From Apirhabdus apintestini (GTDB taxonomy: Bacteria; Pseudomonadota; Gammaproteobacteria; Enterobacterales; Enterobacteriaceae): a stretch of 64,000 nucleotides of DNA. Below, one piece after another: positions 30,429-42,744 of this stretch. Location of the stretch: the NCBI GenBank assembly GCA_033977085.1, contig CP138906.1, positions 3,348,001 through 3,412,000 on the forward strand, read 5' to 3'. Position 1 is the stretch's first letter. Every line of letters starts with the position of its first letter. Below the pieces are notes generated by a model, which saw nothing but the letters and a program-made list of their open reading frames with translations, was not told the DNA's origin and did not search any database. A program made the translations under genes and the position numbers.

Positions 30429-30900
30429 CCAGGGGCGCCTTATCATTTGGTCTTCTTTCCTGATTGCGCTACTGCTACAGGTGATGCCATGGCCGGATAA
30501 CCTTATGGTATACCGGCCAAATTGGGTATTGCTAATCCTGATATACTGGATACTTGCGCTGCCGCATCGGGTTAACGTTGGTTCCGGCTTTATATTGGGC
30601 GTAGTGCTGGATTTGATAGGCGGTTCGATTTTGGGCGTACGCGCGCTGGCTATCAGTGTGGTTGCTTATTTAGTTGCGCTGAAGTTCCAGCTGTTACGTA
30701 ACCTGGCGCTCTGGCAGCAGGCGCTGGTCATTATGCTGCTTTCGCTGGCGGTTGACGTTATCGTGTTCTGGTCAGAATTTCTGGTAATTGATGTCGCGTT
30801 CCGCCCGGAAGTGTTCTGGAGCAGCGTTGTCAGCGGCGTTCTCTGGCCGTGGCTGTTTTTGCTCATGCGAAAAATCCGCCATCAGTTTTCCGTGCAATAA
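30412..30900 (+). CDS. mreD: rod-shape protein MreD
   Basis: MreD is a small inner-membrane protein of the elongasome. The start is the GTG at 30412, preceded by a strong AGGAGG six bases upstream; this gives 162 residues, identical in length to E. coli MreD (VGSYRSQGRLIIWSSFL...). Five to six membrane helices are evident, including MPWPDNLMVYRPNWVLLILI. The frame is intact. It overlaps the extended mreC frame and is followed by yhdE after 8 bases. Confidence 0.95.
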   Translation: MGSYRSQGRLIIWSSFLIALLLQVMPWPDNLMVYRPNWVLLILIYWILALPHRVNVGSGFILGVVLDLIGGSILGVRALAISVVAYLVALKFQLLRNLALWQQALVIMLLSLAVDVIVFWSEFLVIDVAFRPEVFWSSVVSGVLWPWLFLLMRKIRHQFSVQ

Positions 30901-30908
30901 GGTAATTC

Positions 30909-31502
30909 ATGAATCCAATTTGGCTGGCATCGGGATCGCCGCGCCGCCAGGAACTCCTGGCGCAACTGGGTATTCCATTCGAGCGTATTGTGCCGAATAT
31001 TGAAGAAGTCCGCCGTTACGATGAAGATGCCCGGACCTATGTTCGCCGGCTAGCGCAGGAAAAAGCGCGCGCAGGAGTAGCGCTGGCTCCCCGAGATTTG
31101 CCGGTGCTGGGAGCGGACACTATCGTTGTGCTGCACGGTGAGATTCTGGAAAAACCGCGCGACGCGGAGCACGCCGCACAAATGCTGGGGCAGCTTTCCG
31201 GGCAGACGCATCAAGTTATCACCGCTGTCGCCGTTGCAGACAAGTGGCATATGCTGGATTGCATTGTGGCGACGCAGGTGAGTTTCTGTACGCTGTCGCC
31301 GCAGGATATTGCGGATTATGTCGCCAGTGGCGAACCGATGGATAAAGCAGGCGCCTACGGCATTCAGGGCGGCGGCGGTTGCTTCGTCAGAAAAATAGAT
31401 GGCAGTTATTATGCCGTGATGGGCCTGCCGCTGGTTGAAACGCGCGAATTGCTCAGCAACTTTACTGCGTTACGGGATGAACGAGGGCAACATGACGGCT
31501 GA
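30909..31502 (+). CDS. yhdE: Maf-type nucleotide pyrophosphatase YhdE
   Basis: YhdE hydrolyses dTTP, UTP and related modified nucleotides, cleaning the nucleotide pool and slowing septation when overproduced. The 197 residues carry the Maf signatures LASGSPRRQELL at the N-terminus, LGADTIVVL near residue 68, and GAYGIQGGGGCFV. The frame is intact. Its last 11 bases overlap the rng start (31492), the same arrangement as in E. coli, which implies coupled translation. Confidence 0.95.
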   Translation: MNPIWLASGSPRRQELLAQLGIPFERIVPNIEEVRRYDEDARTYVRRLAQEKARAGVALAPRDLPVLGADTIVVLHGEILEKPRDAEHAAQMLGQLSGQTHQVITAVAVADKWHMLDCIVATQVSFCTLSPQDIADYVASGEPMDKAGAYGIQGGGGCFVRKIDGSYYAVMGLPLVETRELLSNFTALRDERGQHDG

Positions 31503-32959
31503 ACTTCTGGTAAATATGACTCCATCGGAGACGCGGGTTGCGTATATCGATGGCGGTATTCTTCAGGAAATCCATATTGAGCGAGATGCGCGCCGGGGAA
31601 TTGTAGGAAATATCTACAAGGGTCGAATTAGTCGCGTGCTGCCGGGCATGCAGGCGGCTTTTGTAGATATTGGCCTGGAAAAAGCGGCTTTTCTGCACGC
31701 TTCAGACATTATGCCGCATACGGAGTGCGTTGCCGGGGACGAACAGAAGAATTTCACCGTGCGGGATATCTCCCAACTGGTACGCCAGGGCAGGATTTAA
31801 TGGTGCAGGTGGTGAAAGACCCGCTCGGGACGAAGGGCGCACGTTTAACCACCGATATCACACTGCCATCGCGCTATCTGGTTTTTATGCCCGGGGCGTC
31901 TCATGTCGGCGTTTCCCAGCGTATTGAGAGCGAGGAAGAGCGCGAGCGGCTAAAACGCATTGTCGCTGACTATTGCGACGATCAGGGAGGATTTATTATT
32001 CGCACCGCGGCGGAAGGCGTGCGCGATAACGCCCTTGCTGCCGATGCCGCTTATCTCAAGCGCGTGTGGAATAAGGTCATGGAGCGCAAAAAGCGCCAGC
32101 AAACCCGCTGTAAACTGTATGGAGAGTTGGCGCTGGCGCAGCGCGTACTGCGCGATTTTGCCGACGCAGCGCTCGATCGTATTCGCGTGGACTCGCGGCT
32201 TACTTATGAGAAGCTGCTTGAGTTTACCGGCGAATATATTCCTGAAATGGCCAGCAAACTGGAACATTACAGCGGGCGTCAGCCGATTTTCGATCTGTTT
32301 GACGTGGAAAATGAAATTCAGCGCGCGCTGGAGCGCAAAGTGGAACTGAAGTCTGGCGGTTACCTGATTATCGATCAAACCGAGGCGATGACGACGGTGG
32401 ATATTAACACCGGCGCTTTTGTCGGGCATCGCAACCTGGACGATACGATTTTTAACACTAACATTGAAGCTACGCAGGCGATAGCGCGCCAGCTTCGGCT
32501 GCGCAATTTGGGTGGGATTATCATCATCGATTTTATCGATATGAACAGTGACGATCACCGTCGGCGCGTACTGCATTCCCTTGAGCAGGCGCTTAGCAAG
32601 GATCGCGTAAAAACCAGTATTAACGGATTTTCACAACTGGGGCTGGTAGAAATGACGCGCAAGCGCACGCGTGAAAGCCTGGAACACGTACTGTGCTTTG
32701 ATTGTCCTACCTGCCAGGGCGTGGAACGGTAAAAACCGTCGAAACCGTGTGTTATGAAATCCTGCGTGAGATTGTGCGTGTGCATCACGCTTATGACTCC
32801 GATCGTTTTTTGGTGTATGCGTCCCAAACCGTGGCAGATGCGCTTAAAAGCGAAGAGTCTCACTCGCTGGCCGAAGTGGAGATCTTTGTCGGTAAGCAGG
32901 TGAAAGTTCAGGTAGAACCGCTCTATAACCAGGAGCAGTTTGACGTTGTGATGATGTAA
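31492..32959 (+). pseudogene. rng: rng (cafA), ribonuclease G, two frameshifts
   Basis: RNase G is the endoribonuclease that matures the 5' end of 16S rRNA and decays some mRNAs. The N-terminal S1 domain (GNIYKGRISRVLPGMQAAFVD), the catalytic segments TVDINTG and IIDFIDMN, and the zinc-link CPTC are all present. One base is missing near 31790 (RQGRI-stop instead of RQGQDLMVQ), and another near 32722 (CQGVER-stop instead of CQGRGTVKTVE). With both restored the protein is 489 residues, exactly the E. coli length. The central frame from about 31770 to 32732 contains the whole catalytic core but lacks most of the S1 domain. Confidence 0.92.
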
Positions 32960-33013
32960 TGTGGCCTGCGCCGCATACTGGCATCCGCTGCGGCGGTTAA
33001 CAAGGAGTCAAGA

Positions 33014-36000
33014 GTGAGGCGACTGCCGGGCATTTTGCTACTCACGGGCGCAACGCTTATCGTTATTGTCGCACTGATAGTGAGTGGTTTGCGTCTGGCG
33101 CTGCCGCATCTGGACCGCTGGCGCCCTGCGATACTCACGCAGATTGAGCGCGCCACCGGTACTCCTGTTTCGCTACAGCACATCCGGGCCAAATGGCGCA
33201 ATTTCGGGCCGCAGATTGAGATGCGCGACCTGAATATTGGGCTTGAAGACGGCGGGCATCTGAACGCATCCCGCGTCACGCTGGCGCTGGATGTCTGGCA
33301 AAGCCTGCTGCATATGCGCTGGCAGTTTCGCGACCTCACCTTTTATCAGCTATATCTACGCTTAAATCAGCCGACTGCTCAGCGCAGCGGAAAAGGGATT
33401 TCCTCCGATCGCGCAACCGATCTCTTTCTAAATCAATTCGACCGTTTTACTTTGCGCGATAGCCGCGTGAGCTTTCTTACGCCCTCCGGGCAGCGCGCGG
33501 AAATCGCTGTCCCTCAGCTTACCTGGCTGAATACTTCCGGGCGCCACCGCGCGGAAGGGCAAATTAGTATGACGAGCTTTACCGGCCAGCACGGCGTGGT
33601 ACAAATGCGCATGGATCTCAGGGATAACGGCGGCTTATTAAGCCACGGCCGCGTATGGATGCAGGCGGATGACGTTGATGTAAAGCCGTGGCTTAGCCAC
33701 TGGTTGAATGAAAAAATCGATTTGCATGAAGCGCGCTTTAGCCTGCAGGCGTGGATGCAAATTAAAGACGGGCTTCCCACCGGTGGCGATTTGTTTTTGC
33801 GCCAGGGCGGGGCCGCCTGGGCCGGAGAGCAGGATAGCCTGCATCGCCTTAACGTCGATGGGCTAACGGCGCACGTCAATGCGCTGCAAAACGGATGGCA
33901 AATAAGCATTCCAGATACCCGGATTGACATTGACGGGCGGCGCTGGCCCGCCGGAGCGCTCAGCCTGGCGTGGCTTCCTGAACAAAGCGTGGGTGGTATA
34001 AACAACGAGCGTAGCGCGGAACTGCGGGTACGCGCGGGGAATCTGCGGCTGGAAGATCTTCTTCCTTTACGCACCATCGCGCAGAAATTTGCGCCGACGT
34101 TGAGTGACGTCTGGAAAAACCTGCGCCCGCAGGGACATTTACAAAAACTGGCGCTGGATATCCCGCTGCAGCAGCCGGAGAAGACGCGTTTGCAGGGGCG
34201 CTGGCGCGATCTGGAGCTGGCAGCAGTGGAAACTGCTGCCCGGCGCGCAGCATGTATCCGGAGATGTTGCAGGCAGTCTTGAAGACGGCCTGCTTCATCT
34301 CAATTTGCACGATGCCGTGATGCCTTATAGCGGCGTTTTCAAAGCGCCGCTTGAGATAGTGCACGGGGCGGGTGCGTTCCACTGGCGGCACAGTGCGGAT
34401 GGGTTTTCCTGCTCGGCCAGCAACTGGACGTGCAGGCAGAAGCGCTGCGCGCGCGCGGTGATTTTCGCTATAGCCAACTTAATAATGACGCTCCGTGGCT
34501 TGGCATTGTTGCAGGCATTAGTACTACCGATGCCGGGCAGGCGTGGCGATATTTCCCGCATAATCTGATGGGGAACAAACTGGCGGACTATCTCTCCGGT
34601 GCGATTCAGGGAGGAAAAGTAGATAACGCAACGCTGGTGTACGGGGAAACCCACGTCTGTTTCCCTACAAACACAATGAAGGGCAATTTGAAGTACTGGT
34701 ACCGCTGCGCGGTGCCACGTTTGCTTTCCAGCCAGGCTGGCCTGCACTACAAAATCTCGATATGGAACTGGATTTTATTAACGACGGTTTATGGATGAAG
34801 GCACCGCAGGTGAAACTGGGCGGCGTGACCGGGCGAAATTTACGGGCGACTATCCCGGATTATTCGCGCAGCAAATTGTTAATAGATGCAGATATCAGTG
34901 GGCCTGGTGAGGCGGTGGGCCCTTATTTCCAGCAAACGCCGCTGAAGAGTTCGTTGGGCGCGACGCTGGAACAATTGCAGCTTAGCGGCGATGTAAAAGC
35001 GCGGCTAAATCTTGATATTCCGCTCGACGGGGAAACGGTGCTGGCAAAAGGTGATGTGCAGCTACGTAATAACCGCCTATTTATCAAGCCGCTCGATTGT
35101 GAACTGGACAGCCTGAGCGGTGATTTTCATTTTGCGAATGGTTATCTAACAAGCCAGCCGCTTAACGCCCGCTGGTTTCATCAGCCGGTTGCTCTGCGCT
35201 TTGAAACGCGGGAAGGGGCGAAAGAGTATCAGGTCGGCATTAATCTGAATGGGCGCTGGAATCCGGTCGCGATGGGCATACTACCGAAAAAGTTAGATGA
35301 CGTCGTAGCCGGCGTCGTGCCTGGCAAGGCGACGTGGCAATTACATTACCCTATCGCGGCGGTGCCCGGTATCAGGTTAATCTTGCGGGGGATTTAAAAG
35401 AAGTAAGTAGTCACTTACCATCGCCGTTAGATAAGTCCGCAGGCGAGCCTTTACCGGTAAAAGTTAACGCTAATGGCGATCTTACGCATTTTGACCTCAA
35501 CGCCAGCGCCGGCGGGCAAAGTCACTTTGCCAGCCGTTGGTTATTAGGCAATACCCGGAGCTGGAGCGCGGGATTGTTACCACTAAGACGACCAAAAGCC
35601 CGGCATTGCCTTCAGCGGCGGGACTGGAGTTGAATCTGCCAGCGCTTAACGGCGAGGCGTGGCTGGCGCTGTTTCAACGCAAACCGGCGCCGTCGACGAC
35701 AGCGAAGCTGCGTCTGCCGGAGGTTACTCGCCTGTCGACGCCGGCCTTGACGCTGGGAGGGCAGCAGTGGCGGAACCTTCAACTAAACGCTCAGCCTTTT
35801 TCTGATGGCATGCGCGTCACCGCCCGTGCCAGAGAACTGGATGGCGATTTGACCATGAGTAACGGAGCCCCTGGCAGGCGCAAATTCGCTATCTTTACTA
35901 TAATCCGCAGCAAAAAGGCGCGCCGCAGATGATAAAACTGCGCCTGCGCCGCTGGCTGATACGCCTGAGCATATTGATTTCCACGGCTGGCCGGACATTG

Positions 36001-36811
36001 CTTTGCGCTGCGCGGAGTGCTGGCTGTGGGGACAAAAATATGGCCGCATTGACGGTGATTTTGCCGTGAAGGGAAGTACGTTAACGCTGCGTAATGGGCT
36101 GGTTGACGCCGGGTTTGCCCGACTGACTGTCAATGGTGAATGGATAAACCAAGCCGACGCGCCGCGCACCTCGCTAAAAGGCGAGCTGGTGGGCAAAAAA
36201 TAGATGCTGCTCTTGGTTTTTTGGGCTGACAACGCCGGTGAAGGGGGCGCCGTTCGATGCAAAATATGATTTGCACTGGCGCGATGCGCCTTGGCGGCTG
36301 GATGAACGGTCGCTAAACGGCATTATTCATAGTCGGCTTGGGAAAGGGCAGATTGATGATTTTGGCGCGGGCCATGCGGGGCAGCTTCTGCGGTTAATCA
36401 GTTTTGATGCGCTGCTGCGTAAACTGAAACTGGATTTCAGCGATACCTTCGGCCGGGATTCTATTTTGACTCCGTGCGCAGTACTGCGTGGATAAAAGAT
36501 GGTGTACTGCATACCGATGATATGCTGGTTGATGGGCTGGAGGCCGATATTGCGATGAAAGGTCGCGTGGATTTCGTGCGGCGAGAGCTAAATCTCGACG
36601 CAACGGTAACGCCTGCGGTCTCTGCGACAGTCGGCGTTGCGACCGCTTTTGCGGTTAACCCGATAATCGGTGCCGCCGTGTTTGCCGCAAGCCGGTGTTA
36701 AGCCCGCTGTGGAATAAAATTTCAGTTCTGCGCTATCACATTTCCGGCCCCATCGATAAGCCGCAAATAAACGAAGTGCTAAGGCAGCCGCGGCGCGAAA
36801 AAGCGCAATGA
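33014..36811 (+). pseudogene. yhdP: yhdP, AsmA-family envelope lipid-transport protein, many frameshifts
   Basis: YhdP is a very long AsmA-like inner-membrane protein that bridges the periplasm and helps carry phospholipid to the outer membrane, together with TamB and YdbH. The GTG start (MRRLPGILLLTGATLIVIV) gives one N-terminal membrane helix. Conserved DUF3971/AsmA sequence can be followed through to QPRREKAQ at 36811, about 1266 residues. The frame changes at least eight times, near 34240, 34400, 34700, 35350, 35570, 35870, 36200, 36470 and 36690. This is the most damaged gene of the window and a convincing real pseudogene. Total length is still normal, so decay is recent. Confidence 0.9.
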
Positions 36812-36897
36812 TTGACGCGCGCCGGGAATTGCCTCAAGCTCACTGAATAAACCCGTATGCGCCGGACAGCCGGCGCGGAACGCATGAGTAATCATCA

Positions 36898-38343
36898 ATG
36901 ACCCTTAATCTTGTCAGTGAGCAGTTACTTGCTGCTCATGGTCTGAGCCATCAGCATCTGTTTTCTATCCTTGAACAGCTATCCGAGCGCCGTCTTGATT
37001 ACGGCGACCTTTATTTTCAGTCCAGCTACCATGAGTCGTGGGTACTGGAAGATAAAATTATTAAAGACGGTTCCCGGAATATTGACCAGGGCCTCGGCGT
37101 GCGTGCGGTAAGCGGCGAGAAAACCGGCTTTGCCTATGCAGACCAGATAAACCTGCTATCGCTGGAGCAAAGCGCGCAGGCTGCGCGCAGTATTGTGCGG
37201 GAACAGGGAAATGGAAAAGCCCGAGCGCTGGTAGGGGGTGAACATAAACCTTTATATATGGCGATCGATCCGCTTCAAAGTATGACGCGTGAAGAAAAAT
37301 TGAATATTCTGCGCCGGGTGGATGCGGTGGCGCGGGCAGAAGATACGCGCGTTCAGGAAGTGAACGCCAGCCTGAGCGGCGTCTATGAACTGATTCTGGT
37401 CGCCGCCACGGACGGTACGCTGGCGGCGGATGTTCGCCCGCTGGTGCGTTTGTCCGTGAGTGTCCAGGTTGAGGAAGATGGTAAGCGTGAACGCGGTTCA
37501 AGCGGCGGCGGTGGACGCTTCGGCTATGAATGGTTTTTGGCACCGGTAAACGGTGAGGTGCGCGCTGAAGCCTGGGCGAAAGAGGCGGTACGTATGGCGC
37601 TGGTCAATCTTTCCGCCGTCGCGGCACCGGCCGGAACATTGCCCGTGGTTCTCGGCGCCGGCTGGCCTGGCGTTTTACTGCATGAGGCGGTTGGCCATGG
37701 GCTGGAAGGTGATTTTAATCGCCGGGGGACGTCGGTATTTAGCGGGCAGATGGGCGAGCTGGTGGCTTCACCGCTGTGCACCGTTGTTGATGATGGCACA
37801 ATGACCAATCGTCGCGGTTCACTCGCCATCGACGATGAAGGGGTTCCCGGCCAGTATAATGTGCTGATTGAAAATGGCATCCTGAAAGGTTTCATGCAGG
37901 ATAAGCTAAATGCGCGCCTGATGGGTTTGCAGCCTACGGGTAACGGGCGTCGTGAGTCTTACGCGCATCTGCCAATGCCGCGAATGACCAATACGTATAT
38001 GCTGGCAGGTGAATCCACGCCGCAGGAAATTATTGAATCCGTTGACTACGGCCTGTACGCACCTAATTTCGGCGGTGGGCAAGTGGATATTACCTCCGGG
38101 AAATTTGTCTTTTCAACCTCAGAAGCCTATCTGATTGAGAAAGGGAAAGTGACGCGCGCGGTGAAAGGCGCGACGCTGATTGGCTCCGGAATCGAAGCCA
38201 TGCAGCAGATATCCATGGTGGGAAATGACTTAGCGCTGGATAACGGCGTGGGCGTTTGTGGTAAAGAGGGGCAAAGTGTGCCTGTCGGCGTGGGCCAGCC
38301 TACGCTAAAAGTCGATAAACTGACCGTCGGCGGTACGGCATAA
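36898..38343 (+). CDS. tldD: metalloprotease subunit TldD
   Basis: TldD forms a heterodimeric zinc protease with TldE (PmbA) that digests unfolded small peptides, removes the leader of microcin B17 and degrades CcdA. The 481-residue product has the family length. The metal site HEAVGH starts at His262, and the C-terminal GVCGKEGQSVPVGVGQP supplies the third ligand cysteine. The frame is intact between two heavily damaged neighbours, yhdP and aaeR, which suggests continued selection. The partner tldE is not in the window. Confidence 0.95.
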   Translation: MTLNLVSEQLLAAHGLSHQHLFSILEQLSERRLDYGDLYFQSSYHESWVLEDKIIKDGSRNIDQGLGVRAVSGEKTGFAYADQINLLSLEQSAQAARSIVREQGNGKARALVGGEHKPLYMAIDPLQSMTREEKLNILRRVDAVARAEDTRVQEVNASLSGVYELILVAATDGTLAADVRPLVRLSVSVQVEEDGKRERGSSGGGGRFGYEWFLAPVNGEVRAEAWAKEAVRMALVNLSAVAAPAGTLPVVLGAGWPGVLLHEAVGHGLEGDFNRRGTSVFSGQMGELVASPLCTVVDDGTMTNRRGSLAIDDEGVPGQYNVLIENGILKGFMQDKLNARLMGLQPTGNGRRESYAHLPMPRMTNTYMLAGESTPQEIIESVDYGLYAPNFGGGQVDITSGKFVFSTSEAYLIEKGKVTRAVKGATLIGSGIEAMQQISMVGNDLALDNGVGVCGKEGQSVPVGVGQPTLKVDKLTVGGTA

Positions 38344-38367
38344 ACTTTCTTCCGGCGGGGCGGGAAG

Positions 38368-39309
38368 TTAGCGCTCGCTTCGCCTGCCACTGCTGCCTCT
38401 GCGCATATCCTGATAAAGCTGCGCGACTTTCACGAAATAATCGCTCAGATAGTTGATACAAACCTGCACTTTAAGCGGCAGCTTGTCTTTTCGGTATAGA
38501 GCGCGTAAACCGGTCTGGGTGCAGACTGATAGCGCGGGAGCAAAACTTCCAGTTCACCGCTGTTTACACCGTTAATTACCCACATCAGCGGCACATATGC
38601 GATGCCCGCGCCGACGGAAATCCAGCGCGTCAGCGTCATCGGGTCATTCGTGACAAACCGGCCTTTTGGCGTCAGCCGCGTTGAAATTCCTTCCGGAGCG
38701 ACCGAGCTCGAACTCATTGTCAGGGCGAACGCTATAGGCTATCCAGGAATGATTGACTAAGTCCGTCGGTTTTTCCGGCGTGCCATATTGGGCTAAATAG
38801 CCCCGCGAGGCACAAACCACCATGGGCATTGCGCCCAGTTTACGTGAGAACAGGCTGGAGTCTTGCAGTGATCCAACGCGGATAACCAGATCCAAACCAT
38901 CGGCAATCAGATCCGGTGCGGGGATGCCGGTCACTAAATTGACCGTGAGGCCCGGATATTCTCGCAGCATATCGGCGGTCATACTCGCCAGGATATTTTG
39001 CGCCATCGTTGAAGAACTGCCGATGCGTAACGTGCCGGTAGGCGTGTTATTAAATGCATAAAGCTGTTCATGAACCGCGTGCGCTTCCTGTAGCATTTTT
39101 CGGCAGCCCTGATAATAGATTTTCCCGGCTTCTGTCAGGCCAATGCTGCGCGTACTGCGGTTAAGCAGTTTAACCTGTAGCTCGTTTTCCAGTTGAGATA
39201 TGGTCTGACTAATTGAGGATACGCTCATTTGTAGCTGGCGCGCGGCTGCGGTAAACGAGCCAAATTCCACAACGCTTGCAAACACGGACATGTGTTTTAA
39301 TCGATTCAT
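38368..39309 (-). pseudogene. aaeR: aaeR, LysR-type regulator of aaeXAB, frameshifted twice
   Basis: AaeR is the LysR-type activator of the aromatic acid efflux operon. The helix-turn-helix (FGSFTAAARQLQMSVSSISQTISQLE) and most of the effector domain are conserved. The frame breaks near 38705-38712, after RPDNEFEL, and again near 38470-38480, after YTEK. The last segment KVQVCINYLSDYFVKVAQLYQDM ends at 38368. Restoring the frame gives about 313 residues, close to the 309 of E. coli. It is divergent from aaeXAB, all of which are also damaged. Confidence 0.88.
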
Positions 39310-39491
39310 TATTCACTCTGGCTTAAAAGTGATTTAGATCACAAGTAATAGATAACAGGTTAACAGTTACGTTAATATACTATTTTTAACAAAACCAACG
39401 GCGCGATTTCTCCCTCGCACCTTCCGCCATTCTCTTCGTGGCGCCGCTGGTAAACAATAAACGGTCACCTGCTTGTACTTCCGGGATTAAC

Positions 39492-39696
39492 ATGAGTTTA
39501 TTTCCGGTTATCGTGGTTTTCGGACTTTCGTTTCCACCGATATTCGTTGAAGCTGCTTCTTTCACTGGCGATTTTTTGGCTGGTGCGGCGCGTGCTTACC
39601 CCTACGGGGATCTATGATTTTGTCTGGCACCCGGCGCTGTTTAATACGGCCCTGTACTGCTGCCTGTTTTGGTTGATATCGCGCTTGTTTGTTTGA
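39492..39696 (+). pseudogene. aaeX: aaeX, small membrane protein, frameshifted
   Basis: AaeX is a 67-residue inner-membrane protein of unknown role encoded first in the aaeXAB efflux operon. MSLFPVIVVFGLSFPPIF at the start and LAIFWLVRR...FVWHPALFNTALYCCLFWLISRLFV at the end match the family. One extra base lies near 39548-39555 between them (TTCGTTGAAGCTG). The normal stop is at 39694-39696, eight bases before aaeA. Confidence 0.85.
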
Positions 39697-39703
39697 GGTT
39701 GAT

Positions 39704-40635
39704 GTGAAAACGCTAACAAGAAAATTGCTCCGCACCGGCGTGACGCTGGTGCTGGTTCTTATTGCCATCATTGCTATTTTCCGTATCTGGAGCTTTTATA
39801 CGGAGTCGCCATGGACGCGCGACGCGCGTTTTACCGCCGATGTTGTCGCTATTGCCCCCGATGTTGCAGGGCTGATAACGGACGTACAGGTTCATGATAA
39901 TCAACCGGTGCGAAAAGGGCAGATATTATTCACCGTGGATAAACCGCGCTACCAGCAGGCGCTGGCGCAGGCTGAGGCGGACGTCGGCTATTATGAAGCG
40001 CTGGTGAATGAAAAGCGGCGCGAAGCCGGGCGACGTAATCGCTTAGGCATCCAGGCCATGTCTCGCGAAGAGATAGAACAATCGAATAATGGTTTGCAGA
40101 CTTCGCTGCATCAGTTAGCTAAGGCCCAGGCGACGCGCGATTTGGCAAAGCTGGACTTAGAACGCACGACCGTTCGCGCGCCGTCTGACGGATGGATAAC
40201 CAATCTTAATGTTTACGTCGGCGAGTTTATTACGCGCGGCTCCACCGCAGTTGCGTTAGTAAAAAAGACTCATTTTATATTCTGGCTTATATGGAAGAGA
40301 CTAAGCTTCATGGGATTAGGCCGGGCTATCGTGCAGAGATCACGCCGCTCGGTAGCAACCGCGTATTGAAAGGCACCGTTGAAAGTATCTCCGCCGGGGT
40401 GACTAATGCCAGCAGTAAAAATGACAGTAAAGGCATGGCGACGGTGGACTCCAATCTGGAGTGGGTTCGCCTGGCACAGCGTGTTCCGGTGCGTATCCGC
40501 CTGGATGAGCGGGTCGGTAATTTGTTCCCTGCTGGCACTACGGCGACTATCGTGATAACCGGCGCCCGCGATCGTCGTGAACAGCAGCACTCTCCCTTCA
40601 TGCGGTTACTGCATCGTCTGCGTGAGTTTGGCTAA
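39704..40635 (+). pseudogene. aaeA: aaeA, efflux membrane fusion protein, frameshifted
   Basis: AaeA is the HlyD-type periplasmic adaptor of the AaeAB system that exports p-hydroxybenzoate and other aromatic acids. The GTG start at 39704 gives VKTLTRKLLRTG and one membrane helix, then ESPWTRDARFTADVVAIAPDVAG, a lipoyl/hairpin region with AMSREEIEQSNN, and LERTTVRAPSDGWITNLNVY. One A is missing from an A-run near 40261-40267. After it EETKLHGIRPGYRAEITPLGSN continues in another frame to 40635. The corrected length is about 310 residues, as in E. coli. Confidence 0.9.
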
Positions 40636-40641
40636 GCGGGT

Positions 40642-42605
40642 ATGGGCTTTCTGACGATTTCACACCTGCATTTACGCTTTGCGGTCAAGCTGGCCACGGC
40701 CGTATTGCTGGCGCTTTTTATCGGTTTCCATTTCCAACTGGTCACGCCGCGCTGGGCGGCGCTAACTGCGGCGATAGTCGCTGCCGGACCAGCGTTTGCT
40801 GCAGGTGGAGAGCCATACTCCGGCGCAATCCGCTATCGCGGTATGTTAAGGATTGCCGGTACTTTTATTGGCTGTATCGCCGCGCTGGTTATTATCACAT
40901 CGCTGATCCGCGCGCCGGTAGTGATGCTGCTGGTGGGCTGTATCTGGGCAGGATTTTGTACCGGATCTCTTCACTGGTGCGCATTGAGAACTCTTATGCC
41001 TGGGGCTATCCGGCTATACGGCGCTGATTATTATCATTAGCATCGAACATGCGCCACTGACCGCGCCGCAGCTTGCTATTGAGCGCTGTAGTGAGATTGT
41101 CATCGGGATTATCTGCGCCATAGTGGCTGATTTGCTGTTTTCCCCGCGCTCTATTAAGCAGGAAATCGATCGCGAGCTTGATGGATTATTAGTCGATCAG
41201 TACAAACTGATGCAGCTTTGCCTCGCCCATGAAGACGCTGAAGCGGTAGACAATGCGTGGAGCAGCCTGGTACGGCGTACCACCGCATTAGATGGAATGC
41301 GCAGCAATTTGAATATAGAGTCGTCGCGCTGGCGGCGCGCCAATCGCCGTTTGCAGGTGATTAACACACTGTCGCTGACGATGATCACTCAGGCCTGTGA
41401 AAGTTTTTTGATTCAAAATACCCGCCCTCAGGCTTTCCCTCATGAGTATAAGGCGCTTTTTCACAGCCGGCGGAAACCGCGCTGGAAGTCCATAACCGGC
41501 TGAAGGCGGCTCGCCAGGTTTTTGCCGGCGCCGGACAAAAGATATTCCGGTGACGCTCTATAGCTGGGTCAGTAGCGCGACGCGCTATCTGCTGTTAAAA
41601 CGCGGCGTGCAGGGGAATACGCGCATCAGCGCTATCGAGAATGGAGTACTGACTGGTGAAACAATTATTAAACCGGTTTCTGCCGAGCGGCATCATGCGA
41701 TGGTCAATTTCTGGCGTACAACCTTGGCCAGCGCGCTGGGGACACTGTTTTGGCTATGGACCGGCTGGACATCGGGCAGTTCGGCAATGGTGATGATCGC
41801 TGTTGTAACCTCTCTGGCGATGCGTCTGCCTAACCCTAAGATGGTCGCAATCGATTTTCTATACGGCATGATTGCCGCGTTGCCCATTGGAGCATTCTAC
41901 TTTCTGGTGGTGCTGCCTTCGACGCAGCAAAGCATGCTGTTGCTATGCCTGAGTATGGGGCTATTTGCGTTTTTTATCGGTATTGAAGTGCAAAAACGCA
42001 GGCTGGGAACTCTTGGCGCGATGGCCGGAACGATTAACACGCTGGTGTTAAGCAACCCAATGACTTTTCAGTTCAATATGTTCCTGGATAGCGCGCTGGG
42101 GCAACTGGTCGGCGTGGCGCTGGCGCTGCTCGTCATTTTGCTGGTACGCGATAATTCCCGGGAATATACCGGGCGCACCCTGTTAAATCAGTTTGTTTCT
42201 GCGGCCGTGTCGGCGCTAACCACCAATAAAGCGCGCCGCAGAGAAAACCATTAGCCTGCGCTTTATCAGCAGCTTTTCCTGCTGCTTAACAAGTTCCCCG
42301 GGGATATCGCAAAATTTCGGCTGGCGCTGACGTTGATTATTGCGCATCAGCGCCTGCGAAACGCGCCGATTCCAGAGAATGACGATCTATCAGCTTTCCA
42401 CCGGATACTCAGGCAAACGGCGGATCGCGTTATTTCGGCATCCAGTGATGCAAAGCGCGCGCTCTACTTTCACCAGCTTCAGGAAGAACTTGAAATTTAT
42501 CAGGATAAGCTGCGGTTCTGGGAAGCACCGCTGCAGGTAACGGAGCCGCTGCGACGATTAGCTTATATTCTGAATAAATATCAGCACGTGCTTACAGAAA
42601 GCTAA
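40642..42605 (+). pseudogene. aaeB: aaeB, aromatic acid efflux pump, several frameshifts
   Basis: AaeB is the inner-membrane pump of the aromatic acid efflux system (FUSC-type family), with two blocks of membrane helices separated by a cytoplasmic domain. Helical block one (RFAVKLATAVLLALFIGFHF) and block two (FWRTTLASALGTLFWLW, AALPIGAFYFLVVLP) are recognisable. Frame changes fall near 40968-41030, near 41460-41540, and near 42250-42330. The end at 42605 and total of about 654 codons match E. coli AaeB. With aaeR, aaeX and aaeA also broken, the whole efflux system appears lost. Confidence 0.88.
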
Positions 42606-42744
42606 CCCGGCGGCATTCCGTGGTTGATAGCGGGGTGCGCCAAATACCCGCCTGACTAAATTAGTTGCGATAGATTTCTCCAGCCGGCCGCTTTGCGCCG
42701 GCTTTTCTATACTTACCTCTTTGATGTGAATACAGGAGGTGAAT